DNA of 64,000 nucleotides. Source: Acidithiobacillus sulfurivorans (GTDB taxonomy: Bacteria > Pseudomonadota > Gammaproteobacteria > Acidithiobacillales > Acidithiobacillaceae). Both the position numbers and the translations under genes were made by a program. The stretch is taken from NCBI RefSeq assembly GCF_018853815.1, contig NZ_JAAOMP010000073.1, forward strand, positions 1 through 64,000, read 5' to 3'. Position 1 is the first letter of the stretch, and each line of letters starts with the position of its first letter. This document shows, in pieces, positions 18,164 to 27,496 of the stretch. The notes beneath the pieces are model-generated. The model did not search any database. It was not told the origin of the DNA and saw only the letters and a program-made list of their open reading frames with translations.

Positions 18164-18778
18164 ATGAAAGAAATGGAAAATCAAGGTTTGGATCGTCGGG
18201 ATTTTTTCAAAAAAAGTGCATTGTTTGGGCTGGGACTGGCTGCGGTCAGTAGTTTAACCATGCCCGCTCTGGCGGAAGCGGCTGTCATGCCCAAAGGCCC
18301 GAAGCATGATTTATATTTGCTGAACTTTGCCCTGAATGCGGAACATCAGGCTATTGCTGCTTATCAGGTCGGGGCCGAAAGCAAGCTGCTGGATCCGGCT
18401 TTGCTTAAAGTAGCCCTGTCATTTCAGGCAGATCATGAAGCCCATGCGGCTATTCTTGCCGAAACTATTAAGAAGCTGGGTGGGACTCCGGTTGCTCCGA
18501 AAGTTTCTCTAAAAGCGCCGATGACCGAACTGGCCAGTAAGTGGGGATTTCCTCTGGATAAGCTGAAAACCCAGAATGATGTTTTGCATTTTGCTGCCGG
18601 TCTGGAAGTTGGTGCTGCCAAGGCCTATCTGGGAACGGTACCCGAGTTCAGTAATCCGGAACTGGCCCATGCAGCAGCCAATATTGAAGGGGATGAAGCC
18701 ATGCATTTTGCGGTGTTGCGCAGTGCTCTTGGAGAATTCCCCGTGCCAGCGGCTTTTATCTCCGCCATGCCCAGTTAA
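18164..18778 (+). CDS. Exported ferritin-like domain protein (Tat-type signal)
   Basis: The N-terminus LDRRDFFKKSALFGLGLAAVSSLTMPALAEA is a twin-arginine-type leader (RR-D-F-F, moderately hydrophobic core), so the protein is exported folded. The mature part is a four-helix ferritin-like bundle: LNFALNAEHQAIAAYQVGA, FQADHEAHAAILAETIKKLGG, LHFAAGLEVGAAKAYLGTV and ANIEGDEAMHFAVLRSALG. Repeated E/H positions could bind a di-iron site, but I cannot confirm all ligands. Length is 204 residues. ATG 18164 has AGGAG eight bases upstream. It follows the sigma/anti-sigma pair by 95 bp and is followed by a hairpin terminator. Role may be iron or peroxide handling in the periplasm; this is inference. Confidence 0.8.
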   Translation: MKEMENQGLDRRDFFKKSALFGLGLAAVSSLTMPALAEAAVMPKGPKHDLYLLNFALNAEHQAIAAYQVGAESKLLDPALLKVALSFQADHEAHAAILAETIKKLGGTPVAPKVSLKAPMTELASKWGFPLDKLKTQNDVLHFAAGLEVGAAKAYLGTVPEFSNPELAHAAANIEGDEAMHFAVLRSALGEFPVPAAFISAMPS

Positions 18779-18802
18779 AGTTACATAGCCACATCGCAGC
18801 AG

Positions 18803-18834
18803 CCTGCATCGCTTGCACAGTGATGCAGGTTTTC
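18803..18834 (+). terminator. Rho-independent terminator after the ferritin-like gene
   Basis: Stem CCTGCATC (18803-18810) pairs with GATGCAGG (18822-18829) across an 11-base loop and is followed by TTTTCT. It ends the sigma/anti-sigma/ferritin-like unit. Confidence 0.65.
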
Positions 18835-18899
18835 TACACGCCTTGAAATTAATCTGAAATTTGGCTAAAAGTATTGAATCATTCCAATGGTTCATAATT

Positions 18900-21596
18900 A
18901 TGCCCATGCCGCACCACGGAAAAAAAATTGATGTATCGAAAAATTACAGCAGAAGATTATTAGGGTTCTCTGTTTGGAGCTTTTTTTTGCTGATGGGTCT
19001 TTCCTGGGTTTTGGTTGGCTTTTATACCTGGGATCGGGTTAAGACCCAGGAGATCAGTAATCTACGGATATTGTCAGTTGCTCTTGCCCATAGTACTTCG
19101 CAAAGTGTTTTTAATGTTCAGTCCTCCCTGGATTTGCTTGCGGACAGTCTTCGCAATATCTCGCCTGGTCGAGATTTGAATTTGTCTCACCGGTTAAAAA
19201 ACTATCTGCAGGCACAGCCAGAAATACAGAATATCACCGTGACGGATAGCAAGGGGCGGGTTCTCTCAGAAGCATCCCACAAAGATTATCTCAGTACGCA
19301 CTCGTTGGCCATGAAAAATGTCCGTTATTATTTTCTAAAAAGCGGTTTTTATATTGGCTCTTTGTTTCCGGATATCCAGAAAAAGCTCTGGTATATTCCA
19401 TTCAAACGTCTCGTACCATTAAAGAATCATCAGGTGATAACTATTGTTGTTTTGCTGCCCTTGGTTGATGGAGCCTTCAAATGCTGGATGGGCTACCCTT
19501 TGCAGGCACATACCGGGTTGTTTTTACTAAGGCGGGATGGATACCTGGAGGCCCGTGATCCGCCACCGGACAAGACCTCATTTGGTATTCGCCAAACTGG
19601 AATTGCCGCTCGCTACGTAGCTGCTCATACGCATTCGATGGGTGGCGTTTATATGGGTTATTCAAAAGCGGTAGGCCAATGGCGTCTCGGGGCGGTTGAA
19701 GATGTACCGAATTATCCGTTAGTGGCCGGAGCCAGTACCTTGCGCAGCACATTATGGGATATGTGGGCGCGCAGTATGATTGGTCCTTCATTGGTGATTG
19801 TCTTCTTGGCTTTATTGGGATTGCTGGTTTATCGTTACGTTAGGCATTACACGGAACTTCAGGAAAAGCTCCGCATTGATGCTGAAACGGCCATCTGGGA
19901 AGCCAAGGAGCGGGCCGAGGTTACTTTATCCTCTATTGGTGATGCGGTGATTACCACAGATACTGAGGCCCGCGTGACGGGCGCTAATTCAGCGGCCGAA
20001 AATTTATTGGGGAAAAATATTTCCGAGATTCGTGGAGAGTCACTGGATAATGTATTTAAAATCATCAATGAAACTACCCGAGAAAAGGTTGCCAATCCCG
20101 TTCATCGGGTGCTTGAAGAGGGCCGAATCATCGGCCTTGCCAATCATACCACGCTGATCAGCGCAGATGGTCACGAATATGCTATTGAAGACTCGGCAGC
20201 TCCTATTCGTTCTCGTACTGGGCAAATACTGGGTGTGGTTCTGGTTTTTCATGACGTTTCTCAAAGGCGGCAATTAGCCGATCAGCTTGCCCATCAGGCC
20301 GGACATGATGCTCTCACGCAATTGCCGAATAGACGCTTGTTTCAGCAACATTTGGACGCAGCCTGTCAAATGAGTCCGGGAGTAAATCCCTTTTTTGTAG
20401 CTATTTTGGATCTGGACGGGTTTAAGCAAATCAATGATCTCTTTGGTCATGATAGTGGTGACGTGCTGCTTTGTGCTCTGGCGAAACGTATGGAGCACAT
20501 TTTTGGTAAGCAAAATATTATCGCGCGTTTGGGTGGCGATGAGTTTGGTTTGATCCTGTACAAGCCTTCTCAAATAAAAGAGATTGATGTTTTGCTCACG
20601 CAGGCCTTGGGGAAAATCAGTGAGCCGGTAGAAGTTCTGGGTAGCCTTGTGACGGTTTCGGCAACTATTGGTATCTCTTCTTTCCCCTCGGATGCTGATA
20701 ATCCAGGACAGTTATTACGCTTGGCAGACCTCGCGATGTACGCCGCCAAGGCCGCAGGACGAAATGGTTATGTGTTTTACAATGAAGCATTAGAAGCGAA
20801 ACAGCAGCTTATCGCCGAAGGAATACATATGGCTGAGCAGGCGTTAGCGGATAATCGTTTTGTCCTTTGGTATCAACCGCTGGTTGCTTTGCATGGGCAT
20901 GTACTGGGTGTGGAGGCTCTGTTACGTTTGGACACGGGTAGAGCAGAAGGTCTGCTCAATCCCGGTCATTTTTTTAGTGCACTGGATCACCCCTTACTGG
21001 CGCGCAAAATCGGGCGTTTTGTGCTGAATACGGCAGTGCATCAAGGGATGCTTTGGCTTAATCAAGGTTTTTCCCTGCGGGTCGGTATCAATATTAGTGC
21101 CCGGCATCTTCTGGACTCCGAATTTATGCAGGATATTCATGCTATTTTAGCCCGGTATCCAGATTTTCCTCGGGAGCTGATTGAACTGGAAGTAACAGAA
21201 AGTGCGCCGATGCTTGATTTTCCCTCAGCCATTAGTACCTTGCAGGCGATTAATGCTTTGGGAATTCATATTGCCCTGGATGATTTCGGCACTGGAAATG
21301 CGTCTTTAACCTATCTTCAGAGATTGCCAGCACAAACCATTAAAATTGATCAGAGTTTTGTGCGCGACATTCTTGTTGATAACAAAGATTTAGCCATTGT
21401 TGCCGGGGTTACTTCCACTGCGCAGGCATTGGGCCTGGAAATTGTGGCCGAAGGTGTAGAAAGCCTGGGACATGCGCGCAAGCTCGCAGACCTCGGCGTG
21501 AATGTATTACAGGGTTTTGCTATAGCAGAGCCTATGCCAGCCGAGAAAATCTCGAATTGGGTAAAGAATTATAAACCCATTTTCTGCGCTGATTGA
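18900..21596 (+). CDS. Membrane-bound diguanylate cyclase/phosphodiesterase with PAS domain
   Basis: An 898-residue c-di-GMP enzyme. A first membrane span (near residues 25-45) and a second (near 290-310, SLVIVFLALLGLLVYRYV) flank a periplasmic sensor domain of about 240 residues, Cache-like. A PAS domain follows (SIGDAVITTDTEARVTGANSAAE). The GGDEF domain has the active RLGGDEFGL motif. The EAL domain keeps VEALLRL, ELEVTES and ALDDFGTGNASLTYL, so both activities may be present. The signal is unknown. ATG 18900 is chosen; a TTG at 18861 is possible, and neither has a strong ribosome binding site. The gene stands alone and converges on slt with 9 bp between stops. Confidence 0.92.
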   Translation: MPMPHHGKKIDVSKNYSRRLLGFSVWSFFLLMGLSWVLVGFYTWDRVKTQEISNLRILSVALAHSTSQSVFNVQSSLDLLADSLRNISPGRDLNLSHRLKNYLQAQPEIQNITVTDSKGRVLSEASHKDYLSTHSLAMKNVRYYFLKSGFYIGSLFPDIQKKLWYIPFKRLVPLKNHQVITIVVLLPLVDGAFKCWMGYPLQAHTGLFLLRRDGYLEARDPPPDKTSFGIRQTGIAARYVAAHTHSMGGVYMGYSKAVGQWRLGAVEDVPNYPLVAGASTLRSTLWDMWARSMIGPSLVIVFLALLGLLVYRYVRHYTELQEKLRIDAETAIWEAKERAEVTLSSIGDAVITTDTEARVTGANSAAENLLGKNISEIRGESLDNVFKIINETTREKVANPVHRVLEEGRIIGLANHTTLISADGHEYAIEDSAAPIRSRTGQILGVVLVFHDVSQRRQLADQLAHQAGHDALTQLPNRRLFQQHLDAACQMSPGVNPFFVAILDLDGFKQINDLFGHDSGDVLLCALAKRMEHIFGKQNIIARLGGDEFGLILYKPSQIKEIDVLLTQALGKISEPVEVLGSLVTVSATIGISSFPSDADNPGQLLRLADLAMYAAKAAGRNGYVFYNEALEAKQQLIAEGIHMAEQALADNRFVLWYQPLVALHGHVLGVEALLRLDTGRAEGLLNPGHFFSALDHPLLARKIGRFVLNTAVHQGMLWLNQGFSLRVGINISARHLLDSEFMQDIHAILARYPDFPRELIELEVTESAPMLDFPSAISTLQAINALGIHIALDDFGTGNASLTYLQRLPAQTIKIDQSFVRDILVDNKDLAIVAGVTSTAQALGLEIVAEGVESLGHARKLADLGVNVLQGFAIAEPMPAEKISNWVKNYKPIFCAD

Positions 21597-21605
21597 TGGG
21601 TGCTG

Positions 21606-23582
21606 TCAGCCAGGCTTGGTCGGTTTTAACTGCCATTGCGGCCAGATGTTCTGAGCCTGGTGATCCAGTATGGCTGCATAAATAATCGTATTGGTCAGTA
21701 CGCTCTGGACATAATGCCGTGTTTGGCGGTAAGGAATGTTGGCAGTAAAAATGGGTCCTGCCCAAGGCCCCTGGGTGGGACCATCCCAACGACTCAGCCA
21801 GCGCTTGGGTGCTCCCGGACCAGCATTGTAGGCGGCTGCCGCGAGTAACTCTGATCCGCCAAAACTTTGCTGTTGCAGGCTGAGATAATTGGAACCCAGC
21901 ACCAGATTCCCCTGAATGCTGTGCAGATCGGCATTGGCGGCGGCGGGAACGTGTGATTGCAACCATTCAGCAGTGGCGGGCATGACCTGCATCAGTCCTT
22001 GCGCGCCAACATCCGAACGAATTCCAAAAGCAAACCCCGATTCCTGACGAATGAGGCCTGCCAGAAAAGCCCGGCGCAATCCCGTCTGGTTGGCGGCACC
22101 GGTGATTTCCTGAGCATAGGGGAGGACATAGCCCTGACGCCAGTCACCGCCATGAGGGATCAGGCTGCTGGCATGAATACCCAGTAACCAGGCCTGTTGC
22201 TGAAAGGCCATGCGGGCTGCCGCCTTGATCTGGCTGGGAGTGGAGAGGGTACTCAGGTCATGATCCCATTCACTCAAGGCATCATAATACAAGCCCAGTT
22301 GATAGAGCTTGATGGCCGCTCGCTCAGAAGCGTTTTCTTGTAGGACGGGTAAGGCAACATCTTCTGGTTCAGCGGCGGTATTATTATTCAGGTCCAGAGA
22401 TTGTCCCAACGCTGCCATGGCTAACTGCCCATAATAGGTCCAGGGGGAAGCGAGAGCGCCGAGTTCTGTTTTCGCCTGCACCGTATGCCCCAGTTGCAGC
22501 ATGGCTATGGCCTTCCAGAATTGCCACTGCCGCTGCTGGCTTTGCGGAGGATTCATGAGGGTGACGGCATCGTTCACCATGGTCCAGCGCCCCACCCGAA
22601 TAGCGGTCCGTACCATCCAGGCCAGCATTTCCGGCTGAGGATGAAACTGTGGGTCGGTGTAATAGGCCAACTGATACCAGCGACCGGATTCGGGACGAAA
22701 AGTCTGGGTTGCCTGAAAAGCGCAGTGATACAATACCCGCGCTTTTTGTGCCGCGTTCAGCGTATGGATTTGCTGCACAAATTGTACAGTCTGCAGTGGA
22801 TGAATAGTTGCCAGACGCAACAAGGCGAGTTCAAGAAGGCGGGTTTGCATCTCAGGCCATAATCCCGTGCCGTTTTGCTGGATATGTGTTTGTATCCAGT
22901 TATCGGGATGATCAATGGTGGCAGCCAGCTGAGTTCCAGCCTGACCATTCAGGTAAGGCGCAAAGTGGCGCGCTGCAGAAAAAGCGGATGCTTCAAACAT
23001 CTGCTGCAGTCGCTGCCAGAGTTGATCCTGGGTAATCAGACCTTGCTGCAGGCTGTCGCGGGCCATGGCATTACACGAATGATTATTAGCCGGTGCGCTG
23101 CTCCACAAAAAAAAGGGAGAAACAACATTTTCATTTTGTAAGTCGGGATCACGCAGGGCGTCACAGCGTAACTGGATGAGATCCGGCTTTTGCCCGGATT
23201 GATAGACGCTGGTGAAGTTATTCCAGTCCTGACGATGCGCCAGTTGGATCAACCATTGCCGACGCAGCAAATGGTGAGCGACGCCTTGGGGAAAGTGTGT
23301 GGAATACTGGAGATACTGCTGTTGGGACAAGGTATTAAGGCGGGGTTGTAAAGACCAGTAGCCTACCCAGGAACCCATATATGTATTTTCCAGCTCGGGA
23401 AGGGCCGCTGCAGCCGGCCTGTAATTACCTTGAGAAAAAGCCTCTGCGGCCGTCTGCAACAAGGATTCCTGCGCTGAACTAAGGGGAATATTGTCTGCAT
23501 AAGCACTGCCCGCTACGGCAAAAATGCAGATTGCCCACAGCCATAATTTTTTATTCACGATTGTTTTTTGAGGTGAAGCCAT
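21606..23582 (-). CDS. slt: Soluble lytic murein transglycosylase (Slt70 family)
   Basis: Periplasmic enzyme that cuts the MurNAc-GlcNAc bond of peptidoglycan to form 1,6-anhydro ends. A signal peptide (KKLWLWAICIFAVAGSAYA) is followed by a long alpha-superhelical U/L region and a C-terminal SLT domain: LIRQESGFAFGIRSDVGAQGLMQVM with the catalytic Glu near residue 512, LGSNYLSL and AAYNAGPGAPKRW. At 658 residues it is near the 645 of E. coli Slt70. The ATG at 23582 lies inside the preceding minus-strand gene (28-bp overlap). A GTG about nine codons in, right before NKKLWLW, is an alternative start that would give a more usual signal peptide. Confidence 0.93.
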   Translation of the reverse strand: MASPQKTIVNKKLWLWAICIFAVAGSAYADNIPLSSAQESLLQTAAEAFSQGNYRPAAAALPELENTYMGSWVGYWSLQPRLNTLSQQQYLQYSTHFPQGVAHHLLRRQWLIQLAHRQDWNNFTSVYQSGQKPDLIQLRCDALRDPDLQNENVVSPFFLWSSAPANNHSCNAMARDSLQQGLITQDQLWQRLQQMFEASAFSAARHFAPYLNGQAGTQLAATIDHPDNWIQTHIQQNGTGLWPEMQTRLLELALLRLATIHPLQTVQFVQQIHTLNAAQKARVLYHCAFQATQTFRPESGRWYQLAYYTDPQFHPQPEMLAWMVRTAIRVGRWTMVNDAVTLMNPPQSQQRQWQFWKAIAMLQLGHTVQAKTELGALASPWTYYGQLAMAALGQSLDLNNNTAAEPEDVALPVLQENASERAAIKLYQLGLYYDALSEWDHDLSTLSTPSQIKAAARMAFQQQAWLLGIHASSLIPHGGDWRQGYVLPYAQEITGAANQTGLRRAFLAGLIRQESGFAFGIRSDVGAQGLMQVMPATAEWLQSHVPAAANADLHSIQGNLVLGSNYLSLQQQSFGGSELLAAAAYNAGPGAPKRWLSRWDGPTQGPWAGPIFTANIPYRQTRHYVQSVLTNTIIYAAILDHQAQNIWPQWQLKPTKPG

Positions 23583-23926
23583 CGGCCGAGGTGTTTTGCC
23601 AGGGAGTGTGAACGTTGCGGATGATCTTTCGCCAGAGGTCCAACATGCAAATTCAGGGGTTCGCAGTGATCTTTGCCGTGGCAGATAACTCCATGGGAAT
23701 CACAATTTTCACCGGCTTTTTTCAAAATCTGCACCATTTTAGCCTCTGCTTCTGCTCCACAGCGACCATCATACTGGATCAGGACGAGGTGTTTCTCCGG
23801 TAGCACTTCTACATGCCCGCCCATTTCTTCAAAGACTTTGAGTTCTGCCAATGCCGAGTCGGTCACCCCATGCAGGGCCCCACTGATGATGAAGCGGTCG
23901 CGACGCTGTTCTTCTTGCTGTTTCAT
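23555..23926 (-). CDS. Small protein of unknown function with Cys/His cluster
   Basis: The 123-residue product is not recognised. It starts MKQQEEQRRDRFIISGALHG, and has an alpha/beta-looking middle with HLVLIQYDGRCGAEAEAKMVQILK. A Cys/His-rich stretch ENCDSHGVICHGKDHCEPLNLH could bind a metal ion, and the C-terminus is basic and His-rich. There is no signal peptide or membrane segment. ATG 23926 has AGGA about ten bases upstream. The end overlaps the start of slt by 28 bp, so the two are translationally coupled. A short regulatory or metal-sensing role is possible, but nothing in the sequence proves it. Confidence 0.65.
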   Translation of the reverse strand: MKQQEEQRRDRFIISGALHGVTDSALAELKVFEEMGGHVEVLPEKHLVLIQYDGRCGAEAEAKMVQILKKAGENCDSHGVICHGKDHCEPLNLHVGPLAKDHPQRSHSLAKHLGRWLHLKKQS

Positions 23927-24004
23927 GCTTTTTTCCTGCTTTGTTAGAGACCATTCAGCATGAATGTCCCGGAAATAATCTACATGCACCCCAGTATAGT
24001 GCCA

Positions 24005-27000
24005 TCAGCGCCGACTTTCTGGAAGCGGGGCGAGCAGGGAAGCCAGATCATCCGGACCAAATTGCAGCTTGTCCGTGCGCGCCTTATCGAGCACCCCGGA
24101 AGCTAATATGGCTTTCCTCTCCTGCAGCGCCAGAATTTTTTCTTCAATACTGCCCGCTACAATCATTTTGTAGACAAATACGCGACGCTGCTGACCAATG
24201 CGATGAGCGCGGTCCGTAGCCTGGTTTTCGGCGGCGGGATTCCACCACGGATCATAATGGATGACCGTATCGGCTGCAGTGAGATTCAGGCCAACGCCGC
24301 CGGCCTTGAGGCTGATCAGAAACAACGGGACCTCACCTTTTTGAAAGCGGTCAATGGGTGTTTTCCGGTCCTGGGTGCTCCCCGTGAGTTGCACATAGGG
24401 AATATGTATTTTATCCAGACGTACACTGATCAAGGCCAGCATTTCCGTAAATTGGGAGAACAATAAAATCTGGCGACCTTCAGCAAGGAGTTCGGGGATC
24501 ATCTCCATCAGCATGGCGAGTTTGGCACTTTCCTGAACCTTGCGGGCCTTTTCACTTTTCAATAGTCGCGGATCGCAGCATACCTGACGCAATTTGAGCA
24601 TGGCGTCGAGTATCACAATCTGACTGCGCTGAAAGCCCTTGGCGGCAATTTCCTGGCGAATTCTTTCGTCCATGGCGCTGCGTACGGTTTCATACAGATC
24701 ACGTTGCGCCCCTTCAATATCCACCGAACGAATAATGATGGTTTTTTCCGGAAGCTCTTGTGCTACTTCTTCTTTTTTGCGCCGCAGAATAAAGGGGCGG
24801 ACGCGTTTGGCCAATAGATTCAGGCGCTCAACATCACCATGGCGCTCGATGGGACCCCGCCAGATTTTTTGAAACGTGCGCAAATCACCCATAAAACCGG
24901 GCAGGAGAAAATCAAACTGTGCCCAGAGCTCCCCCAGATGGTTTTCCAGAGGGGTTCCAGTGAGTGCCAGGCGATGGGCGGTGGGTATTTCCCGAATAGC
25001 CTCGGCAGCGCGACTTTGGGCATTTTTAACCATCTGCGCTTCATCGAGAATCAGCAAATGAAATTGCTGGTTCTTGAGTAGTTCGATATCCCGCCAGACC
25101 AGAGGGTAAGTGGTCAGTATCAGATCATGACGGGGTATTTCTGAAAATTGATCCAGTCGCTCCTTGCCATGGAGCGATAGCACCCTCAACTCGGGGGCGA
25201 AGCGTTCTGCTTCTTCCCGCCAGTTATGAATCAGCGAAGTCGGCATAATAATCAGAGCAGGATTCTGCAGGCGACCGTTTTCTTTTTCCAGCAACAAGTG
25301 CGCGAGGGTCTGCGCGGTTTTGCCGAGCCCCATGTCATCTGCAAGAATACCACCCAGGTTGTGCTCGCGGAGAAATTGCAGCCAGGCCAAACCTTCCTGC
25401 TGATAGGGGCGCAGCGGCAAGGCAAAACCCCGGGGAGGCTCTACAGGGGGTATTTCGCCACTTTGCGGGAGGCGTTTACTCAGTCGCCGAATAGCATCCA
25501 TGCCCTCACTTCGCCATTGCTGACTATCGGTAATTTCGGCCAGTCGCGTGACGTCATAGGCGGAAACACGCATGGGACCCGAAGCGCCGAGGCTGAACAA
25601 GTCAATAAGGGTACCTACCAGTGGTTTGAGGCGGTGGGCAGCGGTTTGAATGGGAACCCCCGACGGGGTATGCAAATGGATGGCTTCCTCATCGGGGATA
25701 CGGGTTAAGCCTCCGGGACTCAACCAGCGTGGGTCGCGGGCAAACAGCGTACCCAAAAGTGGAGCCAGCGCCAGTCTTTCGCCTTCTACCACAATGCCGA
25801 CATCAAGGCCGAGCCAGCCTTCTTCTTCCCCGTCCACCTGCATATCCCAGGCATCAATATGCAAAAAATGATGGCGGAAGCCCTCTGGCCAGTGGACTTC
25901 CCAACCGGCGCCGCGCAAAGCCTCCACGCCTTCATTCATGAAGGTATTCCAGTCTTTCTCGCTGGCCAGTCCATAAATGGGCTGTGGTAGCAAGGAGAGA
26001 CTATGGAATAGACTGGCTTTGGCGATTTTCATGCCGGTATCAGCCAAAATTTTCAGCGCCTTCCTTTCTGCTTTTCGATCACGTTGGACATGCACGGTTT
26101 CGCCATTGGCGAGAGTTTGTGTTTCGCTGTCATCATCAATGGCAATATGCGCGGGCCCATAGATAAAACTGGGCTGTCCGTAATCAAAACGGCAGTTAGG
26201 ACTCCATTGGCCGGGATAATCCCGGTAGGCTTGCATCCCCATTAACGCCAGGGTATCGCACCATAGAGACGGCTGGAGTGGCTCGGCAATGAGCCGAAGA
26301 TCCTTCACCGGATCGGCCACTGGAGCAGGCAGGTCGGGGGCCGATTCTTCCAGAATATTTCTTAATAATGCAGCCTCCTGAATGTTGAGGGGTGGTGCCT
26401 GGAGAAGATCCTTTACCAGGGAGGGTTTGATGGGAATGTCAATCGGGCCGATTTCAAGATTTTCCGCATCCAGATACCAGGGAACGTCCAGGGTCAGCAA
26501 GGTCTGGGTGGGTGGTTCGGTTTCCAGAATAGGATGTTGTTCCGTACCCTTGAGCGTTTTCCAGAGTAATTTACCCGCACGAATATCCCCCATCCGCAAT
26601 GGTGAGGAACCGGGTTTATTCAGGAACAGGCGTTCACTGGCAGCCAACATGCCCAAAGCGGCGCCACCATGGCGTGGGCCCAGAGCAAAATATCCGCTTC
26701 GGGGGGCGTAAACATCTTCAATAAGCAGACGGCGGATGACCATCTGATCCGTTTCATCCAGAAAACCGGGTGGACGGCGTAGGGCCGCTTCAAAATTGCT
26801 CCAGGGCGTGAGTTCGCTGCAAATACCCTGTTTATTCAGGCGCGCTTTGAGACAATGCAAGGTGGGCACACGTTGCTGATGTCCACGAATTTCCAGAATC
26901 CAGTGGAGTCGATAGGTGGTGGTGGGGATTCTGCGTGGTGGCGGATTCAGATGTGAGCGCAGTTCACCCAGCCATTGCATCACATGAGGCCTGGGGCTGT

Positions 27001-27340
27001 TGACCGGCTGTGGGTTACCACGTTGGGCCAGATAAGCCAGTAACACGGCGGCGACATGTTTGCAGCGGCTCCCAACGGGGCAGGTGCACAAACTGATGAG
27101 CTGTCCCTGACTGAGATGAATATCCACATGATAAGGATTGCGGATGCTACCTTGCACCCATGCACTGAGCTCCGTGTCGGTTGGTCGTTCGAGATGACTG
27201 ACCGCCTGCCGATAAGGCTGAGCTTTGCGGATTTCCAGGTCGCCCAGCCACTGGCGGAGCATGTCGTAGTCATAGGTGTCCAGACTGGGTAGCGCTTGGT
27301 TGCTGCGATGCCAGTTCATCCAGTCGTCATTGTTGGGCAT
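24005..27340 (-). CDS. SNF2/Swi2-family helicase with N-terminal SWIM zinc finger
   Basis: An 1111-residue DNA translocase of the bacterial SNF2 class. Residues near 83-97 form a SWIM zinc finger (CTCPVGSRCKHVAAVLL). A long middle region is specific to bacterial SNF2 proteins. The ATPase follows with GGILADDMGLGKTAQTL near residue 672, LILDEAQMVKN near 765, LTGTPLENHLGELW, and the C-terminal helicase motifs LISLKAGGVGLNLTAAD and ATDRAHRIGQQRRV near 1045. All catalytic motifs look intact. Its job is probably to remodel protein-DNA or polymerase-DNA complexes, as for RapA-like proteins; no restriction or defence genes are adjacent. The ATG 27340 start has no clear Shine-Dalgarno. Monocistronic. 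Confidence 0.93.
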   Translation of the reverse strand: MPNNDDWMNWHRSNQALPSLDTYDYDMLRQWLGDLEIRKAQPYRQAVSHLERPTDTELSAWVQGSIRNPYHVDIHLSQGQLISLCTCPVGSRCKHVAAVLLAYLAQRGNPQPVNSPRPHVMQWLGELRSHLNPPPRRIPTTTYRLHWILEIRGHQQRVPTLHCLKARLNKQGICSELTPWSNFEAALRRPPGFLDETDQMVIRRLLIEDVYAPRSGYFALGPRHGGAALGMLAASERLFLNKPGSSPLRMGDIRAGKLLWKTLKGTEQHPILETEPPTQTLLTLDVPWYLDAENLEIGPIDIPIKPSLVKDLLQAPPLNIQEAALLRNILEESAPDLPAPVADPVKDLRLIAEPLQPSLWCDTLALMGMQAYRDYPGQWSPNCRFDYGQPSFIYGPAHIAIDDDSETQTLANGETVHVQRDRKAERKALKILADTGMKIAKASLFHSLSLLPQPIYGLASEKDWNTFMNEGVEALRGAGWEVHWPEGFRHHFLHIDAWDMQVDGEEEGWLGLDVGIVVEGERLALAPLLGTLFARDPRWLSPGGLTRIPDEEAIHLHTPSGVPIQTAAHRLKPLVGTLIDLFSLGASGPMRVSAYDVTRLAEITDSQQWRSEGMDAIRRLSKRLPQSGEIPPVEPPRGFALPLRPYQQEGLAWLQFLREHNLGGILADDMGLGKTAQTLAHLLLEKENGRLQNPALIIMPTSLIHNWREEAERFAPELRVLSLHGKERLDQFSEIPRHDLILTTYPLVWRDIELLKNQQFHLLILDEAQMVKNAQSRAAEAIREIPTAHRLALTGTPLENHLGELWAQFDFLLPGFMGDLRTFQKIWRGPIERHGDVERLNLLAKRVRPFILRRKKEEVAQELPEKTIIIRSVDIEGAQRDLYETVRSAMDERIRQEIAAKGFQRSQIVILDAMLKLRQVCCDPRLLKSEKARKVQESAKLAMLMEMIPELLAEGRQILLFSQFTEMLALISVRLDKIHIPYVQLTGSTQDRKTPIDRFQKGEVPLFLISLKAGGVGLNLTAADTVIHYDPWWNPAAENQATDRAHRIGQQRRVFVYKMIVAGSIEEKILALQERKAILASGVLDKARTDKLQFGPDDLASLLAPLPESRR

Positions 27341-27496
27341 TGCTTTGCTTGGATATCCATGGTGAATACTAATCGCCAATCATACACAGCCTGTAGCCCT
27401 CTGGGAAAGTGCGCAAATTATCCATACCAACTGCCTTTTTGGAATTTATCTGGTTATCATGGCGTAAACCCAGAATAGGATCGGAGGAGTAGGAAT

